Source of the DNA: Planctomycetaceae bacterium
Lineage (GTDB): Bacteria; Planctomycetota; Planctomycetia; Planctomycetales; Planctomycetaceae
Reading direction: 5' to 3'
NCBI GenBank assembly: GCA_024742875.1
Contig: JANSXP010000009.1
Coordinates: 93,178 to 157,177 of the forward strand
Length of the DNA stretch: 64,000 nucleotides
The position numbers and the translations under genes were made by a program. This document shows, in pieces, positions 55,436 through 63,852 of the stretch (within the stretch, counting starts at the first letter, position 1; the number at the start of each line of letters is the position of its first letter). Under the pieces are notes generated by a model that ran no database searches, had not been told where the DNA came from, and saw only the letters and a program-made list of their open reading frames with translations.

Positions 55436-56530
55436 ATGGAAAACCGATTTGCCGGAGCCAAAGACCACTCGGACCGACGCCGCCGCTGGCTGTCGCAGGA
55501 GGAGCGTCTGGAGACAGCGTTCGCGGAACACCTGCCGGAAACCGGCGGGTCACCAGGACAGGACGTGGAATCGCGGTTGCACGAATCTCTGACGCGGCGC
55601 GTCATTTCCAGACGTCTGTGGCTGGTCGCACTGAGTGTGGTGACCCTGACCGCACTTTCGGCCGCTGTGATCTGGCTTAAGGACAGCAGCCGGCAGCATT
55701 TCGGCGTCGGCTCCCTCGCACAACTGCCGGAAGATCTGATGGATCGATATTCCGGCCTGCTGCTGCTCGCCGGTGGACTCTACGCTTTGTTCATTGGCTG
55801 GATACGCTCTGAAAGTGAAGTGGATTTTAAGGGACGTTATCGCAGCTGGCGCTGGCTCGCCCTTTACCTGGGGCTGATCGGCAGTTTTCAGATTCTGGCC
55901 ATCGGCCCGCTGTTGCCGGAGCTGCTCAGTCGTCTGCTGTTTCCACTGACCGGCACCATTCAGGCGGCCCGACCGGCCGTTGTTCTCGCAGTGTCGCTGA
56001 CAGTTTCCGCCTTCCTGCTGTACCGCATTCTTCCCGATATGGGACGCTGTGTGTGGTCTCAGGCCACACTCACGTCGGCCGTGCTGATGATGATTGTGCG
56101 GTTCATGCTGCAGCACAGTTCCCACAACGATATCCAGCAGGCTACTCTCGACGCCCTGTTTCTGCTCTCAGCCAACACCACACTGGCCGCGCTCCTGCTG
56201 CACTGCTGGTACGTGGCCTGGATTAGCAACGCGCCTCCGGTGGCGGCTAAAGCCAGCCAGGAGGCGAGCGAAGTCAGCCGCAGCGAGGCGGCGAAGACTG
56301 GAGACCGCAGTGACGACCAGCACGCAGCGGATGTCAACAGCCGGAACGCAGGAGTCGAAAGATCAGCCGACCACAGTCAGGTGGAGGACCACCGTCAGGC
56401 AGAAAAAGTCGTTACCGACGACGACAACAGCCAGGGCGATGCAGACAAAGACTTGAGCACGACCGAGTCGGACGAGCGGGCCCGCAGGTCGAAGAGACGA
56501 AAATCCAGACGAAAGCGGCGGGCGGCATAG
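55436..56530 (+). CDS. Polytopic membrane protein with a charged tail, unknown function
   Basis: 364 residues. A charged N-terminus (about 1-58) is followed by six hydrophobic segments (about 60-80, 105-122, 138-158, 175-195, 206-222, 238-256). The last 95 residues are a hydrophilic tail full of Asp, Glu and Ser that ends in an Arg/Lys run (RRSKRRKSRRKRRAA). No family was recognised. The tail suggests a cytoplasmic interaction with nucleic acid or ribosomes, but that is only a guess. The 288-base gap before it shows no gene. Confidence 0.78.
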   Translation: MENRFAGAKDHSDRRRRWLSQEERLETAFAEHLPETGGSPGQDVESRLHESLTRRVISRRLWLVALSVVTLTALSAAVIWLKDSSRQHFGVGSLAQLPEDLMDRYSGLLLLAGGLYALFIGWIRSESEVDFKGRYRSWRWLALYLGLIGSFQILAIGPLLPELLSRLLFPLTGTIQAARPAVVLAVSLTVSAFLLYRILPDMGRCVWSQATLTSAVLMMIVRFMLQHSSHNDIQQATLDALFLLSANTTLAALLLHCWYVAWISNAPPVAAKASQEASEVSRSEAAKTGDRSDDQHAADVNSRNAGVERSADHSQVEDHRQAEKVVTDDDNSQGDADKDLSTTESDERARRSKRRKSRRKRRAA

Positions 56531-56608
56531 CGCAAAGGCCGACTGACTTTCCGCTGGACAGAATTTGGCGCATCATGGGGACTGACTGAACCCTCCGCGG
56601 AGATGCCC

Positions 56609-57769
56609 ATGCTCACAACACAACTGCCCGCCCGTTCCCTGTTTCGCCTGATAGTCCCGATCTTCTGTGTGGCGGCGGCAGCCGGCTCATGTTCAGGCAA
56701 ATTGATTGACGTGTGGCTGGGCACCGGGACGTCGGACCCGGAGCAGGGAATCTTTCACTGCACGCTGGATACCGACAACGGCAAACTCTCTGCCCCACGT
56801 GTGGTGGCCAAAATCTCGCGGCCCGGTTTTCTCGCCATGCATCCCGCCAAACCCGTGCTGTATGCCGTGGGTTCGCTCGACAAAACGCCGTGCGTGGCCG
56901 CGTATCGCATTGCGGGCACTGGACGGCGGGCTTCACTCGAATTCCTCAACTCGGTCGCGATTGGTGACGGCGGTGCGGCGCACGTGGCGGTGAATGCAGA
57001 TGGCACCATGCTCACGACCGCTCAGTACGGTGGCGGCTCTGTAGCCGTGTTTTCCCTGAGCGAGAGCGGCTCGATCGATCACCGCACGCAACTGGTGGAA
57101 CACGGACCTGGCTCAAAGGTGGTGCCAGGCCGACAGGAAACAGCCCATGCACACTGGGTGGGATACTCTCCGGATCAGAAGTACCTGTTCGTTCCGGACC
57201 TGGGGCTGGACAAGGTGGTGATTTATCGGTGCGCGGCGGACAAACCGAGCGTAACGGCCCACGGTTTTGCCGAAGTGGCTCCGGGGGCGGGACCTCGTCA
57301 CATGAAGTTTCACCAAAATGGAAAATGGGTCTACGTCCTCAATGAACTGGATCTGACCGTCACGCTGTTTTCGTACGATGCCAGTGCCGGCACAATGACG
57401 GCAGGCCCCACTGTAGAAACCGTCCCCAAAGCCGAACTGGCAAAAGAGAAGTTCAAAAGCTGTTCGGAAATCCGCGTGCATCCCAACGGGCGTTTTGTTT
57501 ACGCAGCAAACCGAGGTCACGACACAATCACCGCGTTTGCCGTGGATCAGACATCGGGTGAGTTAACGCTGATCGAAAGGGAACACGTCCGCGGAGCGAC
57601 GCCGCGCAATTTCAACGTTTCCCCGGATGGCCGCTGGCTGCTGGCCGCCGGGCAGCAATCGCACACGCTGGCCTGTTTTGAGATTGATCCGCAAACTGGC
57701 GAACTGACCTACAATCGCAACGTGGTGCACGCGCCGTCGTGCATCTGTGTATTGTTTGGCCACGAATAG
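56609..57769 (+). CDS. Exported lactonase-family (6-phosphogluconolactonase-like) beta-propeller
   Basis: 386 residues. ATG 56609 is chosen because GGAG sits six bases upstream; ATG 56603 touches that site. A signal peptide (about 1-29) ends near GSCSG. The seven-bladed propeller shows VWLGTGTSDPEQGIFHCTLD, SRPGFLAMHPAKPVLYAVG, DGGAAHVAVNADGTMLTTAQYGGGSVAVF, HAHWVGYSPDQKYLFVPDLGLDKV, GPRHMKFHQNGKWVYVLNELDLTV, SEIRVHPNGRFVYAANRGHDT and ATPRNFNVSPDGRWLLAAGQ. This is the Pgl lactonase family, which opens 6-phosphogluconolactone in the cytoplasm; the signal peptide makes another sugar lactone the likely substrate. It is followed by the blaI-M56 promoter region. Confidence 0.93.
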   Translation: MLTTQLPARSLFRLIVPIFCVAAAAGSCSGKLIDVWLGTGTSDPEQGIFHCTLDTDNGKLSAPRVVAKISRPGFLAMHPAKPVLYAVGSLDKTPCVAAYRIAGTGRRASLEFLNSVAIGDGGAAHVAVNADGTMLTTAQYGGGSVAVFSLSESGSIDHRTQLVEHGPGSKVVPGRQETAHAHWVGYSPDQKYLFVPDLGLDKVVIYRCAADKPSVTAHGFAEVAPGAGPRHMKFHQNGKWVYVLNELDLTVTLFSYDASAGTMTAGPTVETVPKAELAKEKFKSCSEIRVHPNGRFVYAANRGHDTITAFAVDQTSGELTLIEREHVRGATPRNFNVSPDGRWLLAAGQQSHTLACFEIDPQTGELTYNRNVVHAPSCICVLFGHE

Positions 57770-57813
57770 CGCGGTCAGCCGTGTGACGGCTCGGAATTCT
57801 CGCTGAGCTCCCC

Positions 57814-57859
57814 TTGACACTCTTTCGTTTACAGATGTAAACTGATTACACACGTAAAC
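57814..57859 (+). promoter_or_regulatory. Promoter with overlapping BlaI-type operators
   Basis: TTGACA (57814-57819) and TAAACT (57838-57843), 18 bases apart, form a plausible sigma-70 promoter. A perfect palindrome GTTTACA-GA-TGTAAAC (57827-57842) overlaps the -10 element and contains TACAnnTGTA, the core of BlaI/MecI/CopY operators. A second, imperfect copy (GATTACACACGTAAAC, 57844-57859) is centred 17 bases downstream. The arrangement lets the BlaI-like product repress its own operon. The ribosome site AAGGAGG (57861-57867) follows. Confidence 0.85.
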
Positions 57860-57874
57860 GAAGGAGGTGCACGG

Positions 57875-58252
57875 ATGCAGATTTCCGATGCGGAATGGGT
57901 GGTCATGAACCTGATCTGGGGTTCTCAGCCGATTGACGCCAGTCAGGTGATTGAGCGTCTGAGTGAGCCCCACGACTGGTCGGCGGCCACCATCAAAACG
58001 ATGCTGCACCGGCTGGTGCGCAAAGGGGCTTTGTCCCATGAAGCCGACGGCCGGAAGTACATCTACCGGGCCAAAGTCCGGCGTCACGACTGCGTGCGAA
58101 AAGCCAGTCGTTCTTTTCTCGATCGTGTCTTTGGCGGCAACGCGGCGCCCGCTCTGCTGCATCTGCTGAAGACGTCACGACTCTCACCCGATGAAGCGGC
58201 CGAACTGCGCGAACTGCTCGATGCGCGTTTTGGCGATGAACAAGGAGGTTAA
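57875..58252 (+). CDS. BlaI/MecI/CopY-family transcriptional repressor
   Basis: 125 residues with a near-perfect ribosome site AAGGAGG seven bases before the ATG. The N-terminal winged helix begins MQISDAEWVVMNLIWG and contains IDASQVIERLSEPHDWSAATIKTMLHRLVRKGALSHEADGRKYIYRAKV, the DNA-binding unit of the family. The C-terminal dimerisation helix includes SRSFLDRVFGGNAAPALLHLL. The repressor should bind the TACAnnTGTA palindromes directly upstream and be released when the M56 protease senses a signal. The M56 gene starts two bases after its stop. Confidence 0.95.
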   Translation: MQISDAEWVVMNLIWGSQPIDASQVIERLSEPHDWSAATIKTMLHRLVRKGALSHEADGRKYIYRAKVRRHDCVRKASRSFLDRVFGGNAAPALLHLLKTSRLSPDEAAELRELLDARFGDEQGG

Positions 58253-58254
58253 AA

Positions 58255-60516
58255 ATGATGATCGCTATTGTGGAAGAGTATGTTGTGCTGGGACTGGCGT
58301 GGTGCGTCATCGCTGCCTGGCGCGCCGTACCGCTGGTGGCCATTGTTCTGGTGGCAGACTGGCTGCTGGGACGCCGTATGGCGGCCCGCTTTCAGTGTGT
58401 GCTGTGGACACTGGTGATATTGCGACTGGGGGTCGCTGTGACAGTCCCCGCACCGTTCAGCGTGCACGGGCCATGGGACCGAATGGCCGCGGCTCTGATC
58501 TCGCCCGAACCGGCCGACACGGCACAGGTGCACGTTGTCACCGCCGGTGGTGAGTCCTTTACGATGCTCGCCGACGATCCGGTTGTCCCGGCAGCAACCG
58601 TCGCATCTGCCCCCGTTTTTGCGACACCTCACGACACCCCGCAAATGGCAACGAGCGCTTGGAGCTGGGAGGAGTGGCTCGCATTCACGTTTGTCAGCTG
58701 CTGGCTGCTGGTCGTTGTTGGGATGAGCGTGCGGGCGATTGTGCAGTATGCCCGTTTTTCTGTCCGACTTCGCCGGTGCCCGGAGATTGCCGAACAGACT
58801 GTGATTGACCACCTGCTGAGGGTGTGTGATCAGCTTGGCTGTCGGCGCCGCCCCGAAATCAAACAGACAGACATGGTTGACGTACCGGCCGTCTTTGGAC
58901 TGTGGCGGCCAGTCATCTGCCTGCCACAGGGGATGATGGAATCTATCTCGGACGAAGACCTGCGTCTGGTGATGAAGCATGAGGTCGCACACGTGGTGCG
59001 TCGTGACGCACTGGTGCTGACTCTGGCCGGCATTGTCCGTGCCGCCCAGTGGTTCAATCCGCTGGCGTGGCTGGCATTCGCTCGCCTGCGAAGCAGCATC
59101 GAACGTGCGGCCGATGAGCGAGCGCTGCGGGGCGAACCTCGCAGGACACTGCGTCAGTACGGCGAACTGCTGTTGAAATTTGGCACAGGTGGTGTCAATC
59201 ACCAGCAGCCGGCGTCCGTTGGCCTGTTGTTTATGTCGGCTCGCAGGCGACTCTCTGATCGGATCTCCGGACTGGACACGATGACAGTCAACAATTCCTG
59301 GCGGGCGCGCACACTGGGCGCCGCGGTGGCCGTGCTGATTGCCGCCATGGGCCTGTTTGACGGCGTGGAGGCGGACGATACGGTGATGTCTGACGAACAA
59401 CGCTGGCAACAACTGCCGCCGCTGCCGGAAGGACAGCCACTGCAACCATTGCCAGCGCAGAAGCAGAAGCTGGTACAACACACCTATGATGTGTCGGCCG
59501 CTCTGGCCACACTGCAGCAGAAGATGGGAGGCACGCCGCAGCAGAGGGAGCAGCACCTGGCGGCCCTCTTCATTCACGACCAGCAATTGCCGGAGATCGT
59601 CGACGGCATGATGACTGTGCACGAACCGGCGGATGCCGAGTCCGGTACAAGATCGATGCTGGCCGCGATTGCCCGCACCGGAACTGTGCAGATCAAGATC
59701 GACTGCCGAGCGATCCACGCAGGTCTGGACGTTGCGGAAGATTTCGACTGGATCCTTCCAGACGGTCGAGAGTACCCGGGCGAATCTGCCGCTGATTCGC
59801 CGTGGCTGCAGAGTCCACAGGCACCACTGCCCGATTTTCCTGACGCAGACACGCTTTCGGAATCCGTTCTGCTGACCACGACCGAACACAATGTGCAGGT
59901 CAATCCGGGTATCCGCATGAAGATCTCAGATTTTCAGCGGCGTCTGCTGCTGCGTCGCTGCCAGTCAAGCGCGAAGAGCAACATCATGCAGGCTCCTCGG
60001 GTCACCCTGTTCAACGGACAGCAGGCAGCCATCACAGACTCAGTGCAGCGTCCCTTTGTGGTGGGACTGGAGCCACAGAAGAAGCATGGGAAAATGGCCC
60101 TGCAGCCAGTGATTCGCGTTTTTGACGACGGCTGGAAACTGCGACTGAGCCCCGCGGCGACAGAAGACGGAGGCGTGGATCTGCGCTGTGTGATCACCGA
60201 ATCGCAGGTAACGGACGTCAAGGTGGTCGACCTGCCGGTGCCCGACCAGGGAGCCGGTCGTGAACAGGCGGTCGTGCAGGCGCCATCCGTTCGGGAACGT
60301 CACATTCAGTCAGTGGTGCACCTGCAACCGGGTGAAAGCCTGCTGATTGCTTCGCCCGAGCCCCGATCACCCGACAGTCCTGCGGAAAAAACGATGGCCC
60401 GTTACTACCTGCTGACGCCCACCATCATCGAAGACCCGTCGCTGCCGGAAAGTCGGCCGGTTGATTCGGCATTGCAAAATCCCGCATCAAACGATGATTC
60501 CCGGCAGTCGCCCTAA
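58255..60516 (+). CDS. BlaR1-like M56 zinc metalloprotease with a secretin-like C-terminal region
   Basis: 753 residues; AAGGAGG lies just upstream and overlaps the blaI stop. The N-terminal membrane part has helices near 5-35, 40-60 and 140-160, then the M56 protease: DVPAVFGLWRPVICLPQGM, LRLVMKHEVAHVVRRDALVL (the HExxH zinc motif, about 240-247) and FARLRSSIERAADERAL. A further helix lies near 345-365. The rest is extracytoplasmic and not the usual beta-lactam sensor: residues about 550-725 (SNIMQAPRVTLFNGQQAAI, MALQPVIRVFDDGWKLRLSP, HIQSVVHLQPGESLLIASPEP) match the layout of secretin domains. The protein should signal to BlaI by cleaving it. The ligand is unknown. Confidence 0.88.
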   Translation: MMIAIVEEYVVLGLAWCVIAAWRAVPLVAIVLVADWLLGRRMAARFQCVLWTLVILRLGVAVTVPAPFSVHGPWDRMAAALISPEPADTAQVHVVTAGGESFTMLADDPVVPAATVASAPVFATPHDTPQMATSAWSWEEWLAFTFVSCWLLVVVGMSVRAIVQYARFSVRLRRCPEIAEQTVIDHLLRVCDQLGCRRRPEIKQTDMVDVPAVFGLWRPVICLPQGMMESISDEDLRLVMKHEVAHVVRRDALVLTLAGIVRAAQWFNPLAWLAFARLRSSIERAADERALRGEPRRTLRQYGELLLKFGTGGVNHQQPASVGLLFMSARRRLSDRISGLDTMTVNNSWRARTLGAAVAVLIAAMGLFDGVEADDTVMSDEQRWQQLPPLPEGQPLQPLPAQKQKLVQHTYDVSAALATLQQKMGGTPQQREQHLAALFIHDQQLPEIVDGMMTVHEPADAESGTRSMLAAIARTGTVQIKIDCRAIHAGLDVAEDFDWILPDGREYPGESAADSPWLQSPQAPLPDFPDADTLSESVLLTTTEHNVQVNPGIRMKISDFQRRLLLRRCQSSAKSNIMQAPRVTLFNGQQAAITDSVQRPFVVGLEPQKKHGKMALQPVIRVFDDGWKLRLSPAATEDGGVDLRCVITESQVTDVKVVDLPVPDQGAGREQAVVQAPSVRERHIQSVVHLQPGESLLIASPEPRSPDSPAEKTMARYYLLTPTIIEDPSLPESRPVDSALQNPASNDDSRQSP

Positions 60517-60652
60517 AGTGATCAGATTCCGATCTGGTCGATGTGCCACGTCAAGCCTATGATTTGCGGCGATCGGACGAGTGCCGGTCGCCGCTTTCCT
60601 GTGCGCACCGTGTGATACACCGTGCGTTCCATCATTCGAAGGGATTTGAAAG

Positions 60653-61495
60653 ATGAAGTTCACTGTTGGGATCGCCGTCTGCCTGTCCGCTGTGTTGACC
60701 GCGTTCTGCACGGCTCAGCCGCCGCAGCCCAGTCCGTCGCCGACCATCATTCCTCGCGGCAACGTTCCTGCCGACGACCGTCCGACAACGCTCCAGGAAC
60801 CTTCGCCACCGACGATCGGTCCAGGGCCAGCAATCAGTCCGACACCTGCGATCAGTCCGTCGCCTGCTGTCAGTCCGACACCTGCCAGTATTTTTGACGA
60901 ACCTGCTGATGCCGTTGTACAACCCCAGATCATTGAGTCGAAGCCGCAGGCCGCTCCGGAGTGGGCTCCCAGACTGCGGATTTTCATCACGCTTCAGTCG
61001 GATGAGTCGCCGGGCAGCGACCCCGCGGCGAGGGTCCGCTATTTCTCCAGTCGCACTGCAGCAGCGCCTCCGGTCGAAGTGCGGCCGGCGCGGACCACAA
61101 ACACCTCCCCAACAATCGCAACCCTGGCCTGTGATGACATTTCTCTGTCGACAGACGCGGATGACGCGACCGTAAAGTATCACTTTGAAACCCAAAGTCG
61201 CTGTCGCCTGCTGCTTTCCGATCTGCGGATTGACGCAGACTCCATGAAGCTGGAAGACGGCGTGCTGACGATCATCAACGCCACCACAACCACCAAAGAT
61301 AAGACGACGATGCATGCGGAACAGATGACCATTCCGCTGAACCCCGTTGCCATCAGCACGGGTATGTTTGGCAAGCCGGTTTCGGCACTGCAGGCTCCCG
61401 TTCGTGTGGCATTGGAGGAACAGCCCAAACCGGCCCCCGGGCCAGCCTTCTCAACGTTCGGCTCCCCCGTGTTTCCAGCGCCACAGCGGCAATAG
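60653..61495 (+). CDS. Exported proline-repeat protein downstream of the M56 gene
   Basis: 280 residues with a signal peptide cut near residue 20 (TAFCTAQPP). A proline-rich linker (about 22-85) contains three copies of an ISPTPA-type hexapeptide. A beta-rich domain follows (about 105-235), including RLRIFITLQSDESPG, YHFETQSRCRLLLSDLRIDADSMKLEDGVLTIINATTTTKDKTTMHAEQMTIPL; the last part resembles the OstA/LptA beta-taco pattern, but weakly. The C-terminus is again Pro-rich. It starts 136 bases after the M56 gene on the same strand and could be a target of that regulatory unit. Confidence 0.75.
   Translation: MKFTVGIAVCLSAVLTAFCTAQPPQPSPSPTIIPRGNVPADDRPTTLQEPSPPTIGPGPAISPTPAISPSPAVSPTPASIFDEPADAVVQPQIIESKPQAAPEWAPRLRIFITLQSDESPGSDPAARVRYFSSRTAAAPPVEVRPARTTNTSPTIATLACDDISLSTDADDATVKYHFETQSRCRLLLSDLRIDADSMKLEDGVLTIINATTTTKDKTTMHAEQMTIPLNPVAISTGMFGKPVSALQAPVRVALEEQPKPAPGPAFSTFGSPVFPAPQRQ
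60833..60886 (+). repeat. Three tandem 18-base repeats encoding a Pro-rich linker
   Basis: Three consecutive 18-base units (60833-60850, 60851-60868, 60869-60886) share ATCAGTCCG-CACCTGC with few changes and encode ISPTPA-type hexapeptides. They are in frame, so copy-number change would lengthen or shorten the linker without breaking the gene. Confidence 0.7.
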
Positions 61496-61550
61496 CCGGC
61501 CCGCGTGATCGGGCTTCAACCAGCCACGTTTCACGCTGCCCGTGCGCCTG

Positions 61551-62468
61551 CTATCCCAGTTCCTCTTCCCAGGGCGGGTGGGCCAGAATGGCGGGAACGG
61601 CTGCGATGATCAGTACGGCAACCACCAGCCCCCACGAGACAAGCGTGGCTTTCGTCGTGGGTCGAGTGAAACTGCCGGAACGCCCGCCGGGGTCTGAGTG
61701 GGTTGTCGATCCAGCGGTCTGCAGATCGTCACCTGGTGCGGTCCCAGGAGAGTTGCGATTCGCGTGGATCAATAGGGGCAAACAGGCGAACGGCGGCAGA
61801 AAATAGCAGAACACAGGTACATCGGATGACGAGTTTGCGTAGCCCATGAACATCATGGCCGTCAGCAGCGGCAGGAAGACGACTCCCACGCCCCCTTTGC
61901 CCTGCGGTGAAGGAAACAGCAGCGGTCCGGCAACGGCTGCAGTCAGCATGCCGACCATCTGACTGAACTTCAGTCCAAACGACTGAGCCTGAATCAGGGA
62001 ACAGACACCGCCGATCATCACGAAAGCGACGCGGAAAGATCGCTCAGAAACGCAACAGTCCGCCAGCAGCACAGCACTGACTGAAATCAGTCCCAGGACA
62101 GCCACAAGTGCCACCGCATAAGAACGCGGTGGCACAAGACGTGGAAAATCGGGAACCAGTAACCAGGCGCTGACGCCACAGGCGGCCAGCACCAGCAACA
62201 GGCGGATCCAGCGGCGATCGGAAAGTAAGATCAGACAGGCGACAGTCGCCAGCAGAATGGACGCCCAGGGACTCCAGTCCAGATAGCGTTTCGGCTGCAG
62301 TCGCCCCCAGTCCTGACTGGCCCATCCGGCAAAAAAGCCACAGCTCACCGCGACGGAGGCTGGCAGTCGCCCACGACAAAACCAGTGCATGACACCAGCC
62401 ACCAGTATGGAAACGGCAGCTGCCGCAAACGCGGTTTCCCACAGCATTGTGAGGATGAAATTCACCAT
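61551..62468 (-). CDS. Polytopic membrane protein of unknown function
   Basis: 305 residues with at least eight hydrophobic segments (about 5-30, 38-50, 65-82, 85-107, 117-137, 145-160, 165-185, 195-225) and a last helix near 280-298 after a polar, Gly/Ser/Thr-rich loop (PGTAPGDDLQTAGSTTHSDPGG). Several helices are Ala- and Leu-rich. I do not recognise the family. It is convergent with the Pro-repeat gene and downstream of the YceI gene and its terminator. Confidence 0.8.
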   Translation of the reverse strand: MVNFILTMLWETAFAAAAVSILVAGVMHWFCRGRLPASVAVSCGFFAGWASQDWGRLQPKRYLDWSPWASILLATVACLILLSDRRWIRLLLVLAACGVSAWLLVPDFPRLVPPRSYAVALVAVLGLISVSAVLLADCCVSERSFRVAFVMIGGVCSLIQAQSFGLKFSQMVGMLTAAVAGPLLFPSPQGKGGVGVVFLPLLTAMMFMGYANSSSDVPVFCYFLPPFACLPLLIHANRNSPGTAPGDDLQTAGSTTHSDPGGRSGSFTRPTTKATLVSWGLVVAVLIIAAVPAILAHPPWEEELG

Positions 62469-62490
62469 TGCAGGACCGTGTGTACGAAGA

Positions 62491-62520
62491 AAAACGTCTC
62501 AGCCGAATTGGGCTGAGACG
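62491..62520 (-). terminator. Rho-independent terminator of the YceI gene
   Basis: On the minus strand CGTCTCAGCC and GGCTGAGACG form a perfect 10-base stem (62495-62504 with 62511-62520) around a 6-base loop, followed by TTTTTCTT. It lies 30 bases past the yceI stop and just before the next gene. Confidence 0.9.
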
Positions 62521-62549
62521 CTGCAGATTGTCCGGTTGCCTGTTGTTGA

Positions 62550-63194
62550 CTAGCCACCAACAGTGACTTTGATGTCGACTTCCGGCTTGATGGGATCATC
62601 AGCCTTTCCAACATAGTCCATGCCGAATTTCGTGCGGTCAACCTGAAATTCGCTGGTCATTTTGACGCTGTCGTCTTCCACAGAGATTGTTGCGGGAAAC
62701 GAAATCTCGGCCGTTTCCCCGTGCATCGTCAGCATCCCGGTGACTGTGACTTCACCGTCTCCGGTGATACTGGAAGACTCAAACTTCATCTCAGGAAACT
62801 CATTGACGCTGAAGAAGTCTTCGTTCTTCAGGTGCCCCGTCAGACGATCCGCGTCGGACCACAGGGAATCGGTTTCGATCGTGACCATCAGGCCAATCAC
62901 CTTGTCTTCACAGATCTCCATTTCGCCCGTCAGCGTTTTGAAGCCGCCCGAATGGCTGTCACCGGAATCCTTCACGCCCGTGAAGAGCACCTCAGTATTG
63001 TCTCCACTCAAAGCAAACATCACATGTTCATGGTCGCCATGTTCGTCGTGTTCGCCCGCAGCAGCATTCTCGCTGTAGGCCGCTTCATCCACACCGCCGT
63101 GCTCGGTTTCCACAGCGGGATCTGCCACTGGCTCTTCGGACGCGCACCCGGCGGCGAATGCGAGTGTTGCGAAACACATCAGGTAACGTTTCAT
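62550..63194 (-). CDS. YceI-family lipoprotein
   Basis: 214 residues from ATG 63194, with AAAGG seven bases upstream. The signal ends in FAAGC (about 13-17). A linker rich in His, Asp and Glu (GEHDEHGDHEHV, about 47-58) could bind metal. The YceI lipocalin-like barrel then shows VLFTGVKDSGDSHSGGFKTLTGEMEI, LWSDADRLTGHLKNEDFFSVNEFPEMKFESSSI, VTVTGMLTMHGETAEISFPATI and the closing KFGMDYVGKADDPIKPEVDIKV. YceI proteins bind polyisoprenoid or amide lipids and are linked to stress and envelope maintenance. A terminator follows. Confidence 0.93.
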   Translation of the reverse strand: MKRYLMCFATLAFAAGCASEEPVADPAVETEHGGVDEAAYSENAAAGEHDEHGDHEHVMFALSGDNTEVLFTGVKDSGDSHSGGFKTLTGEMEICEDKVIGLMVTIETDSLWSDADRLTGHLKNEDFFSVNEFPEMKFESSSITGDGEVTVTGMLTMHGETAEISFPATISVEDDSVKMTSEFQVDRTKFGMDYVGKADDPIKPEVDIKVTVGG

Positions 63195-63332
63195 GGGTTG
63201 GCCTTTCATTCGACTCAAACTTGTGGGGACGTCAGGATTGCCGATCTTACGCTGGGAACAGGATACCCGCTCGCCGGTTGAATGGGAACCGGCCGGCCGG
63301 CGGTGAGGGCCGCCCATCGGCGAGGTCCGAGT

Positions 63333-63830
63333 TTAGGGCAGACGTTCATCGGATTCACGTCGAGCCGGCAGCGGCCAGGCGGCCACCACGCCGGCGATCA
63401 TCATGACCATAATGTGAGCCTGATTCGCATACCGAGACAGGTTGTGCAGCCGCACAAATTCCTGCGTTCGCACCTGTCCGGCCGGCGTGATCAATTCCAG
63501 CAGTGGCTGAAAAACGAACAGGTAGTCGAGCGTGATCCCTGCCAGTGAAAGCACGATCAACGCACTCACAATGGCGAATCGCGCGCGATGGGCGAGCGCC
63601 CTGGCAGTGACCAGCAGGCCACACACCAGTGCGGCCGCATGCATGACAAATCCAAACTGGTAGTACAGCGGAAACCGCAGCGCCGCGAGTTGATCGCGAA
63701 TTCGGGAGTCAAAATGCTCCGACGTCTGTTCGGCCACACTGGTAATGACGTACAGCACGGCCGCCCCGATCCACGCCGCCAGCAGAAATCGCAGGATGGT
63801 GATTGAGACTCGTGTCAGTCGGGAATCCAT
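63333..63830 (-). CDS. Small membrane protein of unknown function
   Basis: 165 residues with four hydrophobic segments (about 10-30, 58-77, 84-107, 137-155). A motif between the third and fourth helices, FVRLHNLSRYANQAHIM, is polar and may be functional. The pattern is like small four-helix DUF4149-type proteins, but I cannot assign it. It lies between the YceI gene and queA on the same strand; the gap to the queA stop is 22 bases, so it may be co-transcribed with queA. Confidence 0.75.
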   Translation of the reverse strand: MDSRLTRVSITILRFLLAAWIGAAVLYVITSVAEQTSEHFDSRIRDQLAALRFPLYYQFGFVMHAAALVCGLLVTARALAHRARFAIVSALIVLSLAGITLDYLFVFQPLLELITPAGQVRTQEFVRLHNLSRYANQAHIMVMMIAGVVAAWPLPARRESDERLP

Positions 63831-63852
63831 GTCGTGGTCTTATCGTGGCAGA

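Noticed and set aside
58249..59889. Minus-strand frame of 546 codons across the M56 gene
   Set aside because: Shadow frame; the M56 protein on the other strand has clear motifs and a strong ribosome site.
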